Assembly: GCA_013203045.1 (NCBI GenBank) | Contig: JABMQN010000145.1 | Location: forward strand, 1-48,781 | Length of the DNA: 48,781 nt | Direction: 5' to 3' | Source: Chloroflexota bacterium | GTDB taxonomy: Bacteria; Chloroflexota; Dehalococcoidia; SZUA-161; SpSt-899 | In this document: piece by piece, positions 34,910 through 43,632 of the stretch | Position numbering within the stretch: position 1 is the first letter of the stretch | Layout of the letters: each line of letters opens with the position of its first letter | The notes under the pieces: model-generated | Told to the model about the DNA's origin: nothing | What the model saw: only the letters and a program-made list of their open reading frames with translations | Databases searched by the model: none | Program-made: the position numbers and the translations under genes

Positions 34910-35476
34910 TCACAAACCAATTCGATCTGCAACCTCACGCATTCCCAGAATTGTATCTGTTACAATATCTCGTAATTCCACTCCAAGCATTTCTGTGCCC
35001 TGCTCAATAACTGAACGGTTAACTCCAGCGGCAAACGATTTATCTTTCCATTTCTTCATCACCGATTTTGCTTCCAAATCCATTACGCTTTTGGAGGGTC
35101 GAACCAGCGCTGCTGCTGTTACCAACCCGGTAAGTTCATCGATTGTGAACAACGTTTTCTCCATCAAGCTCTGGGGCTCAACATCGTTGCACACACCCCA
35201 ACCATGAGCGATCACTCCGCGTACATACTCTGGAGGCCATCCCCGTTCCTCAAGAATTTCTTTTGTCTTGTCGCAGTGCTGTTCCGGAAAACGTTCATAG
35301 TCAAGATCATGTACAAGTCCAACGATCCCCCACTTTTCTTCGTCTTCTCCATGCTTGCGTGCCAGATAGCGCATTGCGCCTTCAACGGCATAAGCATGCT
35401 TTAGCAAACTTTCGTTTTCATTGAATTCATGCAACAGGGAAAGAGCCTCATCGTGTGTTGGTGCATGTTCACTCAT
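34910..35476 (-). CDS. HD-domain hydrolase
   Basis: 188 aa. His27 (LLKHAYAVEGAM), His56-Asp57 (LVHDLDYERFP), a later His (IAHGWG) and Asp (TIDELTGLV) form the metal-dependent HD phosphohydrolase site. Members act on nucleotides or related phosphate esters; the substrate is unknown. The start overlaps the MFS stop by 4 nt (ATGA), so the two genes are translationally coupled. Confidence 0.9.
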   Translation of the reverse strand: MSEHAPTHDEALSLLHEFNENESLLKHAYAVEGAMRYLARKHGEDEEKWGIVGLVHDLDYERFPEQHCDKTKEILEERGWPPEYVRGVIAHGWGVCNDVEPQSLMEKTLFTIDELTGLVTAAALVRPSKSVMDLEAKSVMKKWKDKSFAAGVNRSVIEQGTEMLGVELRDIVTDTILGMREVADRIGL

Positions 35477-36771
35477 GGATCCACCTCTTTTGATTCAAGT
35501 GTATGCTGTTGGTGTAATTTCATACCCCAAATGAAGATTGCTGCTAACACCATGATAGTTCCACCAAAGAAAAAGGCAAATTCATAGTTCCCGGTATGAT
35601 CCAAAACTAAGCCAGTGAAAAGAGGGCCAGCCCCAGCACCAAGGAACCAGCCTGAAATAACAATGAGTAATCGGGTGTCAGCCTTCCAAAATCTAATATC
35701 ATTCCCAAGAACAGCGGAAATTGGCAAATCGATTCCTCCAAGGGTAGTGCCGTAAACAGTGGCGAACAAATAAAACATCCACATATCATCGGAATCTACC
35801 AGCCAAAACAATGCCATGGCATGGAGTAAAACAAAGATCATAGCCACTGGTTTTTTGTCTAGTGCATCTCCAGAGAATCCTATCATTAATCGCGAAAAGA
35901 CAATAGCTAAGCCCATCAGTCCAAGTGTAGCTCCAGCGTCAACACTATCAAAGCCCATACTCTCAAGGCGTGGAATGAAATGGCTCAGTACCATGTAAAA
36001 ACAAAATGAATAGGCAAAAAGGATTCCAAAGGATAATAAGTAGTTCAAAGTATGCATGGAATTCTGAGTTGAAGATGGTCTGCTCACCGGGCTGCATCCC
36101 AAACCATTTTCATACGGAAATGGTTCTGTATATGGAATATCAACTATCTCGTTTGAGGTTTCTTTCAGAAACAAAGAGGCCGGTAACATAAGACACCATG
36201 CCAAAACGCTGCTAATTAGAAACGCATCTTGCCAGCCGTATTTAGATATCAGCCAGGACTCAGCGGGGAATATAGCTGCAATACCCAATCCTACTCCAAT
36301 GCTGATAACCCCAATGGATGTCCCAATTCTGCGGTGAAAACACTTGTGACAAATAGACATAACGATTATGCCAGCAACCCCAGTACTCAGTGATAATAGG
36401 ACACCATAAACAAGGAATAGCTGCCATCCATGTTCCACATGAGAGCAAAGAAACAGGCTCAGGCCACTGATGATTCCCATTATGAAAACAATCCATTTCG
36501 TTCCATAATTATTGATAGTCCAAATACTTAAGAGGGAAAAGATGCCGGCTGTGAGCAAATGAAGCGAGAACAGTGCTGAAGTTGTAGCATGGCTCCAGCC
36601 AAACTCATACCTTAACGTGGTGAAGAATGCACCGAACGTACAACTTATGCCAAAGGAAATAGCGAGAAGAATGAGGATGAGTGCAATGTTCACCCAACTA
36701 TGAACCGGACGGTTCTGCTGAGGAGAAGCCAATTGATTGCCAGAGTCATCATTGAGGAGGGGGGAAAACAT
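35473..36771 (-). CDS. Major facilitator superfamily transporter
   Basis: 432 aa with about 12 membrane helices. The N-terminal half starts WVNIALILILLAISFGISCTFGAFF and the cytoplasmic loops are short. The pattern FGWSHATTSALFSLHLLTAGI resembles the monocarboxylate/oxalate-formate antiporter branch (RFGW.....A.FS...). It should move an organic anion across the inner membrane, but the substrate is open. It overlaps the HD hydrolase gene by 4 nt and lies 81 nt downstream of the GH130 gene. Confidence 0.9.
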   Translation of the reverse strand: MFSPLLNDDSGNQLASPQQNRPVHSWVNIALILILLAISFGISCTFGAFFTTLRYEFGWSHATTSALFSLHLLTAGIFSLLSIWTINNYGTKWIVFIMGIISGLSLFLCSHVEHGWQLFLVYGVLLSLSTGVAGIIVMSICHKCFHRRIGTSIGVISIGVGLGIAAIFPAESWLISKYGWQDAFLISSVLAWCLMLPASLFLKETSNEIVDIPYTEPFPYENGLGCSPVSRPSSTQNSMHTLNYLLSFGILFAYSFCFYMVLSHFIPRLESMGFDSVDAGATLGLMGLAIVFSRLMIGFSGDALDKKPVAMIFVLLHAMALFWLVDSDDMWMFYLFATVYGTTLGGIDLPISAVLGNDIRFWKADTRLLIVISGWFLGAGAGPLFTGLVLDHTGNYEFAFFFGGTIMVLAAIFIWGMKLHQQHTLESKEVDP

Positions 36772-36852
36772 TGAAATGATTATAACATTTTTAGCTGGTG
36801 ATGCTATTGGTTATTGTGGAAAAGGAGAAGGGGTGAATTCAGTATGGGATAA

Positions 36853-37950
36853 TCAAGCGGCAGCAAAAAAGGGGGACGCCGAGTCTCTTATTTCATAGGG
36901 GATCAAATCGCCAATTTTGGCAGTGGCTATATTCATCACTGTATCTGCACCACCATAATATACAATCAGTTCGTCATCAGATTCCAGAATGTTTTTACCA
37001 TTCTCAGTGGGCAAAGCACCGCATGTGAATACGACGTTGGGAACCCAGGATTCGTTATTGTTTCCCAGTTCCCACTCAGTAGTCGGCTCCAAGACAAAGT
37101 TTGGTGAACGATAAATCAGTTTGGAAGGATTATCCAAATCAAGAACCATTACTCCCAATAGATACACATTGTGATGATCAACACCGTGAGTGATCAATAA
37201 CCAACCGTATTTTGTTTTAATCGGTTGGGCACCGGCACCGATCTTCTTTGAATCCCATTCTGTTCCCTCGGATGGTATGGCAAGTATCTTGTGACATTTA
37301 CTGGGCCAGGGGCATCGAAGATCAGAAGAGAAGGTTATCCAGATATGTGGTTCTATTCGATGGATTATGCCAATCATGCCATTAAAAGCCTCAGGAAATA
37401 TCACTGCATCCTTGTCCATCTGCCCTGGGAGGAATAAGCCAAGCCTTTGCCACGAATTCCATCGATATGCTATGAAATCTTCCATTGAAATAGATGCAAG
37501 TGCAACTTGAGCAACGACGCCATCATAAGCAGTATATGTCATATATATCTGGTCCCCAAGTAAAGCCAAGCGGGGATCCTCACATCCTCTTTTTTCAGTT
37601 TCACATACTGGCTCAAATATCGGGTTTTCCAACCTTTCATTGAATGAGAATCCATCATTGCTGGTCGCCAGTCCTATTCGAGAGATACTATCGTCACCAT
37701 AGGCCCGATATAGTAAATAGACCTTTCGCCCCAATCTGATACTACCTGCGTTTAACACATACTTTGATTCCCAAGGATGCTCTGGAATCGGTCTGAGAAC
37801 AGGATTGCCGGTGTATCTCTGCAGCTCTTCGGAGGGAAGATGATTCTTAGCTGGTTCGATAGACCTCCTGTCATGTACCATTCCATGGATATCATCAAGG
37901 ATTGATACATTAGCCGGAACCGTATCTTCTTGTATTAACTCAATAACCAT
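36853..37950 (-). CDS. GH130-family glycoside phosphorylase/hydrolase
   Basis: 365 aa, a five-bladed beta-propeller protein. YTGNPVLRP (residues 46-54), YLLYRAYGDDSISRIGLATS, NPIFEP, GCEDPRL (Asp125 is the catalytic-type acid of GH130) and IYMTYTAYDG are diagnostic. Family members are mostly beta-mannoside phosphorylases or hydrolases. The Cys before ED (usually Val or Pro) and the exact subfamily are not resolved. It is the first gene in a leftward group with an MFS transporter and HD hydrolase. Confidence 0.88.
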   Translation of the reverse strand: MVIELIQEDTVPANVSILDDIHGMVHDRRSIEPAKNHLPSEELQRYTGNPVLRPIPEHPWESKYVLNAGSIRLGRKVYLLYRAYGDDSISRIGLATSNDGFSFNERLENPIFEPVCETEKRGCEDPRLALLGDQIYMTYTAYDGVVAQVALASISMEDFIAYRWNSWQRLGLFLPGQMDKDAVIFPEAFNGMIGIIHRIEPHIWITFSSDLRCPWPSKCHKILAIPSEGTEWDSKKIGAGAQPIKTKYGWLLITHGVDHHNVYLLGVMVLDLDNPSKLIYRSPNFVLEPTTEWELGNNNESWVPNVVFTCGALPTENGKNILESDDELIVYYGGADTVMNIATAKIGDLIPYEIRDSASPFFAAA

Positions 37951-38130
37951 TTCGTTTTCTCACATTGGCGATACGTTAATTAGTTTTTAGGTGGAATGGG
38001 GGTATTGTTTAGTGTACTAGCCGAGTGTCAAAGATAAAAACAGGGCAGCACGGAATTTGCCCGAAGAAACGTCTACTCTTTTTGTGGGTGTGCTCTTCGG
38101 CACAACTGGGGGTTATCTTGCATTCTAGTA

Positions 38131-38169
38131 TTGGTGTAAACCCCATCCTGGAAGTCGGGTTTACACCAA
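38131..38169. repeat. Perfect 13-bp inverted repeat upstream of mutS2
   Basis: TTGGTGTAAACCC (38131-38143) and GGGTTTACACCAA (38157-38169) are exactly complementary around a 13-nt loop. It lies in the 331-bp gap between the divergent GH130 and mutS2 genes, where no gene is seen. It may be a mobile palindrome, a terminator or an operator; no T-run follows on either strand. Confidence 0.6.
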
Positions 38170-38281
38170 CTTTGTTATCTGTCATTAACAGAAAGAATAT
38201 CGACGGTAGGCATAAAGACTGCTGATATATAGTGGAAATCCATTGAATATCTACGTACAATGAAACATGTAAGGGAAATCC

Positions 38282-40642
38282 ATGGATCAGAAAAGTTTGG
38301 AAATGCTGGAATATTCAAAAGTCAGAGAAATACTGGCTGGCTTTACGTCGTTTCCAATTAGTCATGAGTTGGCCATGAATCTTGAACCTTCTCCTGACAT
38401 GGAGAAAGTTTCTTATTTGTTAGGGCAATCAGCAGAAGCACGCTATCTTTTCTCTTTAATCCCCAACTTTTCTGTAGGCACCGTTATTGATATCCGTAAA
38501 GCCCTGGCAATGGCAGAAAAGGAAAAAACTCTTGATCCCCAAACCTTGTTGCAAGTTCGAGCGACTGTTGCTGCCGGAAACGATTTGCGAACCTCCCTCA
38601 ACAGGATGTCAAGTGAGGTTCCATCACTTTGGAGTATCGCGAAAAACATCGTCGCTCTTCCAGAAGTTGTACGTGAGATCGATAGATGCATAGACGATTC
38701 GGGTGAGATACTGGATCTCGCATCACCGGATCTGGCCAACCTTCGATATCAGTTGAAAGATACACGCCACCAGCTTTTAAATCGATTGGAAAGCATGGTC
38801 AAAGCGCTAAGTAGCCAGAACCTGTTGCAGGATTCGATCATCACCGAGAGGGGCGGACGATATGTCATTCCCGTAAAAACAGAAATGCAACATGCAGTAC
38901 AGGGTATCATCCATGATGTATCTAACACAGGAGCTACCGTATTTATCGAACCGTGGGCCATAGTGGAATTGGGCAATAAACTAAGGCAAATGGCCCTGGA
39001 GGAAGAACGTGAAGTAAATCGTATCCTGGCGGAACTCAGTGCCGAAGTTGGATCGAATGGAACCGAAATAATAGATAATATGGTTATTTCGGCAGAAATA
39101 GACTTGTCACTCGCAAAGGCAAGATATGCCAAAAATGCAAATGCATGCGAACCCTGCATATCCCCAACAGGTAGTGATTCGCGGTATTCACTGAAGTTGA
39201 TAGATGCCAGACATCCTTTACTAAAGAAGAAGGTAGTACCTCTGACTGTGGAGATAGGTCAGGACTTTTCATCATTAGTTATCACCGGGCCTAATACCGG
39301 AGGAAAAACAGTTGCGCTCAAGACAATCGGACTTATGGCGCTAATGAATCAGTCGGGTATTCCCATCCCCGCTTCTGAGGATAGCTGCCTGCCAGTTTTT
39401 GATGGAGTGTTTGCTGATATTGGAGATGAACAAAGCATTGAGCAAACCCTATCCACTTTCAGTTGGCACATGGGCAATATCGTACGAATAATTCGAATGT
39501 CAACTTCCAGAAGCCTGGTGCTACTGGATGAGCTGGGAGGCAGTACGGATCCTGCAGAAGGAGCCGCATTGGCGAGGGCAATTCTAATGTACTTTCTCAC
39601 GAAGCGTACCTTAGCTGTTGCAACGACCCACTACAACGAGTTGAAGATTTTTGCCCACTCAACTCCGGAAATGCAAAATGCCTCCCTCGCGTTCGATTCC
39701 GTTACACTGACACCAACCTACCATCTTTCCCTGGGTATACCTGGTGGAAGTAATGCCCTGGCCATTGCGTCACAGCTAGGCCTATCCCCTGAAATAATAG
39801 ACTCAGCCAGGGAAATGATCCCTAAAGGTTCCCAGGAAATGGAGCAATTGCTAACAGACCTGACAAACGAAAAACAGGTGGCTAGATCTCTTCGGGATAC
39901 TCTGGAGAATGAGAAAGAAGAAATAGCAGGTATTAGAGATCAATTGGAGAATGAGTTAGAAAATTTGCAGGAGCAGAAACAAAGCGTTCTGAGAGAGGCC
40001 AGAGAATCGATATCAAAGGAAGCAACCAAACTTCAGAAACAAATCCGTGAAGCAACATCGGAATTGAAAAAGGTAAAGTCAAAGGAAAGTATTGAGCAAG
40101 CCAAGAGGGAATTGAGCTCTGTTCATCAACAACTTGCCGGTGAAAGCTGGCAGCCGGAAAAGGTTCAAGGGGAAATAACCACCACCATCGAAAGTATTGC
40201 TGAGGGAGATACCGTCAGAGTGATCGATACAAATCTGCGTGGCACAATTTTGTCAATATCCGATAAGGGCGATCAAGTAGAAATGCAGGCAGGACGTACT
40301 AGAGTGAAGGTAGGGCTAACGGATGTGGAGAGAGTGGATGCTCCAAAGGAAACAACTTCTCAGCGTTCATTCGAAGTGACGAGGAACAAAGAAAACCAAC
40401 GACGATCCATCGAACTTGATTTGCGCGGTAAACGGGCGGAGGAAGTAGAACCGGAACTCGATGCTTACCTTAATGATGTTTCACTTGCGGGTTTTCAAGA
40501 AGTGAGAATTATTCATGGTTACGGAACGGGTACTGTACGCCAAATCGTAAGAGAAATGCTTGCTTCCTATCCTTTGGTGAAATCATTCCGTTCAGGGGAA
40601 TTGGGAGAGGGTGGAGACGGGGTTACGGCCGTTAAGCTGTAA
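38282..40642 (+). CDS. mutS2: MutS2 ATPase with Smr domain
   Basis: 786 aa, the standard length. A core and lever region is followed by the ATPase domain: Walker A ITGPNTGGKTVALKT near residue 336, Walker B LVLLDELGGSTDPAEG and the ATTHYNE switch. A coiled coil (about 510-620) and a KOW-like segment precede the C-terminal Smr domain, ELDLRGKRAEE with the active-site-like IIHGYGTGTVR. MutS2 was first tied to recombination control. In Bacillus it is now known to bind collided ribosomes and split or cleave at them. The next gene, 6 nt away, encodes a Vms1-like release factor, which supports the ribosome-rescue role here. Confidence 0.96.
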   Translation: MDQKSLEMLEYSKVREILAGFTSFPISHELAMNLEPSPDMEKVSYLLGQSAEARYLFSLIPNFSVGTVIDIRKALAMAEKEKTLDPQTLLQVRATVAAGNDLRTSLNRMSSEVPSLWSIAKNIVALPEVVREIDRCIDDSGEILDLASPDLANLRYQLKDTRHQLLNRLESMVKALSSQNLLQDSIITERGGRYVIPVKTEMQHAVQGIIHDVSNTGATVFIEPWAIVELGNKLRQMALEEEREVNRILAELSAEVGSNGTEIIDNMVISAEIDLSLAKARYAKNANACEPCISPTGSDSRYSLKLIDARHPLLKKKVVPLTVEIGQDFSSLVITGPNTGGKTVALKTIGLMALMNQSGIPIPASEDSCLPVFDGVFADIGDEQSIEQTLSTFSWHMGNIVRIIRMSTSRSLVLLDELGGSTDPAEGAALARAILMYFLTKRTLAVATTHYNELKIFAHSTPEMQNASLAFDSVTLTPTYHLSLGIPGGSNALAIASQLGLSPEIIDSAREMIPKGSQEMEQLLTDLTNEKQVARSLRDTLENEKEEIAGIRDQLENELENLQEQKQSVLREARESISKEATKLQKQIREATSELKKVKSKESIEQAKRELSSVHQQLAGESWQPEKVQGEITTTIESIAEGDTVRVIDTNLRGTILSISDKGDQVEMQAGRTRVKVGLTDVERVDAPKETTSQRSFEVTRNKENQRRSIELDLRGKRAEEVEPELDAYLNDVSLAGFQEVRIIHGYGTGTVRQIVREMLASYPLVKSFRSGELGEGGDGVTAVKL

Positions 40643-40648
40643 AAGAGC

Positions 40649-41398
40649 ATGTACGTATCAAATAGCCGGAGGATGAACAGATCGAGGATGCTGAATTTCC
40701 TCGATGAAATTGACATAAATGATGGATCAGTAGTTTGCCTGTACTTCCCACCCGGGCTACCTGCATCTGAAATAGAGGGGATGCTTATACGCGCGTCAAA
40801 AATCGGTGATGTGCCTCCAGAGCTAAACGAGATCATAAGTGAATCCCATACAGGATGTGCTCTTATATGGGGTAACCAATACAGGTGCCTGGTGAGGACA
40901 CCGTTCCCAATAGAGGAAAAAAGAGTGTCCGATGGTTATGATTTGCAACCGTTACGTTCTTTATTGAATAGGGAATTCAGTATAGCTTTAATAATTGTAC
41001 GCTTGGGAGATTATGCTATAGGTGTGTTTGAGGGTGAAAAACGCATATCCAGCAAAGCAGGTACGGGACTGGTGCATTCACGACATAAGAAGGGCGGATC
41101 ATCACAGAGGCGCTTTGAAAGGCATCGTGAAAAACAAATAGAATCCTTCTTCACTCGTGTATGTGGGCGTGTAAGGGAACAGCTTGAGCAATATCCCGGC
41201 GAACTGGATTATTTGATTTATGGCGGTGATAGTAACACGTTGCGAAGTTTTCGCAGACAATGTAAATCCCTTGCAACATTTGATGATCGTACCTTGAAAA
41301 AGAGACTTAACGTTCGAAAACCAAGGCAAAAATCTCTGGAGGCAGCAATAGCAGATGTTTGGTCGAGTGACTTAATAGAATGGTTTGAGTCTAAGTAG
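40649..41398 (+). CDS. Vms1-like release factor / peptidyl-tRNA hydrolase (VLRF1 type)
   Basis: 249 aa. An eRF1-like fold is suggested by a beta-rich N-terminal half (SVVCLYFPPG, CALIWGNQYRCLV, SIALIIVRLGDYAIGVFEGE) followed by HSRHKKGGSSQRRFERHRE at residues 143-161. The GGSxQRRF motif, with Gln153 in the catalytic position, is the hallmark of Vms1/ANKZF1-type enzymes that release nascent chains from 60S or 50S subunits, and an Actinobacteria/Chloroflexi group of these is known. The start is uncertain: ATGs at 40649, 40673 and 40688 are all in frame. It is 6 nt after mutS2 and almost surely cotranscribed. Confidence 0.82.
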   Translation: MYVSNSRRMNRSRMLNFLDEIDINDGSVVCLYFPPGLPASEIEGMLIRASKIGDVPPELNEIISESHTGCALIWGNQYRCLVRTPFPIEEKRVSDGYDLQPLRSLLNREFSIALIIVRLGDYAIGVFEGEKRISSKAGTGLVHSRHKKGGSSQRRFERHREKQIESFFTRVCGRVREQLEQYPGELDYLIYGGDSNTLRSFRRQCKSLATFDDRTLKKRLNVRKPRQKSLEAAIADVWSSDLIEWFESK

Positions 41399-41419
41399 AA
41401 TTCATTCCTATAATAATAC

Positions 41420-41448
41420 TTGACAATTTAGATTAAAAAGTATAGGCT
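41420..41448 (+). promoter_or_regulatory. Sigma-70-like promoter of the dodecin gene
   Basis: TTGACA (41420-41425) is followed after 17 nt by TAGGCT (41443-41448), or after 15 nt by TATAGG. It lies 73 nt before the dodecin ATG in the gap after the release-factor gene. Confidence 0.55.
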
Positions 41449-41520
41449 AGCCAGTATCAAAAAACGTTGGTTGGGGGACGAATAGTGAAAAAGTCATCCC
41501 ACTGGCGAGAGGAGAGCAAT

Positions 41521-41733
41521 ATGGCTGACAGCGTCTACAAGATAATCGAGTTAGTTGGGACAAGTACCGAGTCATGGGAAAAAGCTGCGGTTGCTGCAAT
41601 CGAGTTAGCTTCCAAGTCTCTACGTGACCTTCGCATTGCTGAAATCTCTGAGCTTGATATCCAGCTTGAGAACGGCAAGATTCATGCTTACAGGGCAAAA
41701 GTCAAGCTCTCCTTCAAGTATGAAGGCAGCTAG
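41521..41733 (+). CDS. Dodecin-family flavin-binding protein
   Basis: 70 aa from the ATG at 41521, with GAGAGGAGAG upstream; a longer in-frame start at 41467 lacks such a site. MADSVYKIIELVGTSTESWEKAAVAAIELA is the classic dodecin start (VYK..E..G.S..S...A...A), and the C-terminal strand IHAYRAKVKLSFKYEG completes the beta-alpha-beta fold. Dodecins form hollow dodecamers that store riboflavin, FMN or CoA-like ligands and limit flavin phototoxicity. The gene stands alone with its own promoter. Confidence 0.92.
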   Translation: MADSVYKIIELVGTSTESWEKAAVAAIELASKSLRDLRIAEISELDIQLENGKIHAYRAKVKLSFKYEGS

Positions 41734-41964
41734 AACTTGTATTTTATTGATACACCTGGCAGTACGAGTAATCTAGTTGTGCCAACCACAAACCATAAGG
41801 GGGCCGAGTGATGCGGAAATATCCTTGGGCTTCAATAGGTAAGTATGTCTTCCAATATCAATAAAAAGCATAGTTTGTTATCATCAAAAAAAGATAAAAA
41901 GAATGGGATGAAATACAGTCTTCACAATTGAAATAAATGTGAGCCACCACGAAAAGAGGATTGA

Positions 41965-42720
41965 ATGACACAAAATCAGACACAAGCAAAATTGGCAGTT
42001 CTCATAGATGCTGATAATGCTCAGCCGGCTATTCTCGAAGGATTGGTTGCCGAAATTGCAAAGTATGGATCTGCCAGTGTGAAACGAATTTACGGTGATT
42101 GGACCAAACCCAAACTAAAGGGATGGAAAGAAGTGCTTCTGGAGTATGCCATTCAGCCTATACAGCAGTTTGAATATACCACAGGTAAGAACTCAACCGA
42201 CAACGCCATGATCATCGATGCAATGGATCTCCTGTATACGGGTAAACTCGATGGGTTTTGCCTTATATCCAGCGACAGCGATTTCACCAGATTGGCATCA
42301 AGGATTCGAGAAGCTGGACTTATGGTTTTGGGGTTTGGTGAGAAGAAGACCCCTAAAGCATTCGTTGGCGCGTGTGATAAATTTATTTATACAGAGATAC
42401 TGCGCAAGACGGATTCAAGCGCAACAAATGACAAGCAGACACTAAGTTCAACAAAACTCAAGAGTGATACAAAACTGGTTAACCTTCTCAGAAACGCTGT
42501 TGAGAATGCCGCAGGTGAAACTGGCTGGGCTTACCTGGGTAACGTTGGCCACAATGTATCCAATTTCACACCGGAATTCGATCCCAGAAACTATGGTTAT
42601 CCCAAATTGGGAGACCTTATTCGAGCGACTGGCCTATTTGAGATAAACGAACGCACGTCGGAAAACTCCCCGGCCAAGTCAGTGTATGTACGTGATAAGC
42701 GTAAGAAAGCCGTGTCCTGA
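41965..42720 (+). CDS. NYN-domain nuclease with C-terminal OST-HTH/LOTUS domain
   Basis: 251 aa. The NYN (PIN-like) domain carries metal-binding acids in VLIDADNAQ (D15, D17), NSTDNAMIIDAMDLLY and LISSDSDFTRLASRIRE. After a linker the C-terminal 80 residues (LVNLLRNAVENAAGETGWAYLGNVG... YGYPKLGDLIRATGLFEI) form an OST-HTH/LOTUS domain, which binds RNA. The family is expected to cleave or bind RNA, but targets are unknown. AAAAGAGG lies before the ATG. Confidence 0.9.
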   Translation: MTQNQTQAKLAVLIDADNAQPAILEGLVAEIAKYGSASVKRIYGDWTKPKLKGWKEVLLEYAIQPIQQFEYTTGKNSTDNAMIIDAMDLLYTGKLDGFCLISSDSDFTRLASRIREAGLMVLGFGEKKTPKAFVGACDKFIYTEILRKTDSSATNDKQTLSSTKLKSDTKLVNLLRNAVENAAGETGWAYLGNVGHNVSNFTPEFDPRNYGYPKLGDLIRATGLFEINERTSENSPAKSVYVRDKRKKAVS

Positions 42721-42760
42721 TATACATAATACAGATCAGTGAAATTGAGGGTCAACACAG

Positions 42761-42789
42761 TTGCAAATCTGCAAATTCTGCTGTATACT
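42761..42789 (+). promoter_or_regulatory. Promoter of the zinc-ribbon/RRM operon
   Basis: TTGCAA (42761-42766) and TATACT (42784-42789) are separated by exactly 17 nt. The start of transcription would be near 42796, leaving a 5' leader of about 120 nt before the zinc-ribbon gene. Confidence 0.65.
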
Positions 42790-42809
42790 CGCCGCAGTGG
42801 TTTAGATAA

Positions 42810-42918
42810 GGTTACCCATTCCATTAGTAGTAACCCCCTTTGGATTCCCCAAGGCCAGGTTCCACAAAGGTATTGGATGACCCGAGTTAAGCCCAAAAAA
42901 ACCTAGGAGGTCATCCAA
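42810..42918 (+). promoter_or_regulatory. Structured 5' leader that captures the ribosome binding site
   Basis: GGTTAC/GTAACC pairs at 42810-42835. Then GGATGACC (42875-42882) pairs perfectly over 8 bp with GGTCATCC (42909-42916), which includes the last GG of the Shine-Dalgarno AGGAGG (42905-42910) and ends 2 nt before the ATG. Opening this stem would be needed for efficient translation. Long, foldable leaders of this kind are typical of cold-shock and thermosensor mRNAs. Confidence 0.55.
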
Positions 42919-43227
42919 ATGAGCTTCACTGACAGAGAACTTCAATGCGCCGACTGTGGGGCAACCTTTACGTTCACTGTAGGAGAGCAAGAGTTCTTCG
43001 AAACTAAAGGTTTCACCAACGAACCAAAACGATGCCCGGACTGCCGGCAATCTAGAAAATCAGAACAGCGCGGATTCGGAGTCCAGAGTTCGCGAAGGCA
43101 GATGTACCCCGCTGTATGTGCAGAGTGCGGTATCGAAACGGAAGTGCCATTCGAGCCACGTGAAGGACGTCCAGTATACTGTAGGGACTGCTACAACTCA
43201 TCCAAAGCATCCAGCAGCAATTGGTAG
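42919..43227 (+). CDS. Double zinc-ribbon protein (CxxC-x17-CxxC type)
   Basis: 102 aa with two four-Cys sets: C10/C13 with C39/C42, and C67/C70 with C88/C91, the last with exactly 17 residues between the two pairs. Residues 43-66 are basic (RQSRKSEQR, SSRRQ) and could touch RNA. The C-terminal block VCAECGIETEVPFEPREGRPVYC matches the small zinc-binding domain found in many bacterial proteins of unknown function. It is followed by an RRM gene and has a long leader with a hairpin over its Shine-Dalgarno site, so an RNA-related stress role is inferred. Confidence 0.85.
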   Translation: MSFTDRELQCADCGATFTFTVGEQEFFETKGFTNEPKRCPDCRQSRKSEQRGFGVQSSRRQMYPAVCAECGIETEVPFEPREGRPVYCRDCYNSSKASSSNW

Positions 43228-43336
43228 ATAGAAGTTAGTTATGGTCATACAAGAAGGAGGACTCATCACGCCACCCGTTCCGGGGGATCGATAGGCACAC
43301 GTATGATCATCAGGCCTGGAAAAGGGGGCAATAGAA

Positions 43337-43630
43337 ATGAACATCTATATTGGCAACCTATCTCGTGAGATTACAGAGGTAGAGCTTCGTCAGCAATTTG
43401 AACCTTTTGGTGAAGTTGACACGGCGAGCATTGTCACGGATAGGCGTGGTGTTTCCAAGGGATTTGGCTTTATCGAGATGGATTCCCCCGAAGAAGGGCA
43501 AGCAGCAATCGAAGCTTTAAAAGGGCAGATGTTGGATGGGCGAACCATGGATATAGTGGAATCAAATCCTCCCTCTAAAGGAAAAAAAGGTGGCTTCAAG
43601 AAAGGCGGCAAAAAGCGCCGCAGGTTCTGA
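43337..43630 (+). CDS. RRM-domain RNA-binding protein
   Basis: 97 aa. A single RRM with RNP2 IYIGNL (residues 3-8) and RNP1 KGFGFIEM (41-48), followed by a Lys/Gly-rich tail (SKGKKGGFKKGGKKRRRF). This is the compact bacterial RRM type known from cyanobacteria and others, where several are cold-induced. It probably binds RNA as a chaperone. GGGGG about 9 nt before the ATG could serve as ribosome binding site. It follows the zinc-ribbon gene by 109 nt. Confidence 0.94.
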   Translation: MNIYIGNLSREITEVELRQQFEPFGEVDTASIVTDRRGVSKGFGFIEMDSPEEGQAAIEALKGQMLDGRTMDIVESNPPSKGKKGGFKKGGKKRRRF

Positions 43631-43632
43631 AA

